A stretch of 6,031 nt of DNA from Candidatus Hecatellales archaeon B24. Its GTDB lineage: Archaea; Thermoproteota; Bathyarchaeia; Hecatellales; Hecatellaceae. A program made the translations under genes and the position numbers. The stretch covers positions 1 to 6,031 of the forward strand of contig LUCC01000052.1 in assembly GCA_001593855.1 (NCBI GenBank), in the 5' to 3' direction. Under the pieces are notes generated by a model, which made no database searches, was not told the DNA's origin, and saw only the letters and a list, made by a program, of their open reading frames with translations. Of this stretch, positions 5,035 to 6,031 are shown one piece after another. How positions within the stretch are numbered: position 1 is the stretch's first letter; each line of letters opens with the position of its first letter.

Positions 5035-6031
5035 TTGGGAGAATTAAAAATAGAGGAAATCGCCGAGGCTTTAAAAGCCATTGTAGGCGAGAAAAACACG
5101 ATTTACGAGAGAGAGAAGCTGGAGGACTACCTGAAAGATGAAACCTACCCCAAGCTCAGGCTTAAACCGGCCTCCGACATAGTCGTGGTTAAACCCTCAA
5201 ACGCGGAAGAAGTAAGCAGAATTCTAAGGTTTGCCAACGAACATGGAATTCCGGTTTTCCCTAGGGGAGGCGGAACTGGACTGGTTGGAGGAGCGGTGCC
5301 AACACGGGAAGGCATAGTTTTGACGACGGAAAGAATGAAGGGTTTAGAAGTGGACAGGGAGAACCTGATGGCTGTTGTTGAAGCTGGAGTTACCTTGGAA
5401 GAGCTGATAAAGGCTGCTGACGAAGCTGACCTGTTTTTCCCCTTGCATCCAGGCGACGAAACAGCCCATGCTGGGGGGCTTGTCGCCACCAATGCTGGCG
5501 GAGTTAGAGCTGTCAAGTACGGGGTTATGAGGAACTATGTGAAAGGGTTAGAGGTCGTTCTTCCAACAGGCGAAATCCTTAAGCTCGGCGGGAAACTGCA
5601 GAAAAACAACACAGGATACGACCTCATGAACCTAATCATTGGAAGCGAGGGAACCCTCGCCATAATAACGAAAGTCATTTTAAAGCTGCATCCTAAGCCT
5701 GGAGCTTCAGCAACTCTAATTGTCCCCTACAATGACAGAAGCACCGCCGTAAAATCTGTCCCTAAAATACTGCAGAGCGGCGTTATACCGTTAGCCATAG
5801 AATACGTTGAGCGAGACCTAATCGAGAAGGCAGCGAAACACCTAGGCGAAGAATGGCCTGTTAGAGAGGGAAGCTGCTACCTCCTCACAGTCATCGTGGG
5901 AGAAAACCGCGACCAGATTCTCTATGAAAGCCAGAAGATAGCTGAGGTATGCCAGCAGAGCGGCTCCCTTGAAATCCTCTTCGCCGAGCCCAAACATGAA
6001 CAGGAGAAAATCCTCAGGATAAGAAGCGCTG
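5035..6031 (+). CDS. GlcD-like FAD-linked 2-hydroxyacid dehydrogenase (partial, runs off right edge)
   Basis: This is a flavoprotein of the GlcD / D-lactate dehydrogenase / D-2-hydroxyglutarate dehydrogenase family, which oxidises 2-hydroxyacids to 2-oxoacids and passes electrons to a partner such as an Fe-S protein or electron-transfer flavoprotein. An N-terminal helical segment is followed by a PCMH-type FAD-binding domain with PRGGGTGLVGGAV (76-88), HPGDETAHAGGLVATNAGG (138-156), NNTGYDL (191-197) and GSEGTLAIIT (203-212). The FAD-oxidase C-terminal domain begins near residue 220 and is cut at residue 332. Relatives have about 460 residues, so roughly a quarter is missing. The TTG start is supported by AGGTGG and a TATA-like box. 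The frame stays open upstream to 4906, and another TTG at 4942 would add 31 residues, but it lies before the predicted promoter. Exact substrate cannot be assigned. Confidence 0.92.
   Translation, partial: MGELKIEEIAEALKAIVGEKNTIYEREKLEDYLKDETYPKLRLKPASDIVVVKPSNAEEVSRILRFANEHGIPVFPRGGGTGLVGGAVPTREGIVLTTERMKGLEVDRENLMAVVEAGVTLEELIKAADEADLFFPLHPGDETAHAGGLVATNAGGVRAVKYGVMRNYVKGLEVVLPTGEILKLGGKLQKNNTGYDLMNLIIGSEGTLAIITKVILKLHPKPGASATLIVPYNDRSTAVKSVPKILQSGVIPLAIEYVERDLIEKAAKHLGEEWPVREGSCYLLTVIVGENRDQILYESQKIAEVCQQSGSLEILFAEPKHEQEKILRIRSA

Noticed and set aside
5145..5516. 123-codon minus-strand open frame rich in Ser, Pro and Thr
   Set aside because: It is the complement of the FAD-binding domain of the glcD-like gene, whose plus-strand frame holds all the expected motifs. 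Its composition is typical of an antisense shadow.
1..6031. Mobile element, CRISPR array, toxin-antitoxin or defence system
   Set aside because: There are no regularly spaced repeats, transposase or nuclease motifs or terminal inverted repeats, and base composition and codon use appear even across the window. The content is core metabolism and transport.

Overview
The window looks like part of an archaeal chromosome, probably from an anaerobic and possibly thermophilic archaeon. The evidence is AT-rich TATA-like boxes about 25-35 bp before several starts, T-tracts at gene ends instead of classic bacterial terminators, very heavy use of AGG/AGA for arginine, one leaderless-looking start and one TTG start. 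A Bathyarchaeia/Thermoproteota-like lineage would fit, but the sequence alone does not settle the taxon.

Layout from left to right. At 1-46 there is probably the last few codons of a plus-strand gene, followed by a hairpin and T-tract. At 115-708 (minus) lies iorB, the small subunit of indolepyruvate:ferredoxin oxidoreductase. At 856-2736 (plus) lies iorA, its large thiamine-diphosphate and iron-sulfur subunit. The two subunits are transcribed divergently from a 147-bp promoter region, not as the usual operon. At 2816-4003 (plus) lies a 12-helix major facilitator transporter with its own TATA-like box. It converges, with only 27 bp between stop codons, on a minus-strand ATPase of the 2-hydroxyacyl-CoA dehydratase / benzoyl-CoA reductase activator family (4031-4840). 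A second divergent promoter region (4841-5034) then leads to a plus-strand GlcD-type FAD-linked 2-hydroxyacid dehydrogenase. That gene starts at TTG 5035 and runs off the right edge with 332 codons visible.

The genes fit together as 2-oxoacid and 2-hydroxyacid metabolism in amino-acid or peptide fermentation. IorAB would oxidise aryl 2-oxoacids from transamination of aromatic amino acids to acyl-CoA and reduced ferredoxin. A GlcD-type flavoprotein interconverts 2-hydroxyacids and 2-oxoacids. The activator normally delivers energised electrons to a 2-hydroxyacyl-CoA dehydratase, and the transporter could move an organic acid. No dehydratase subunits are in the window, so this linkage is an inference.

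The least expected signals are the split divergent iorA/iorB pair, a pair of near-identical 12-bp motifs in inverted orientation in the activator/glcD promoter region, and a perfect 7-bp hairpin whose tetraloop contains the iorA stop codon. I found no mobile element, CRISPR array, tRNA or rRNA, and no gene-free stretch longer than 300 bp.
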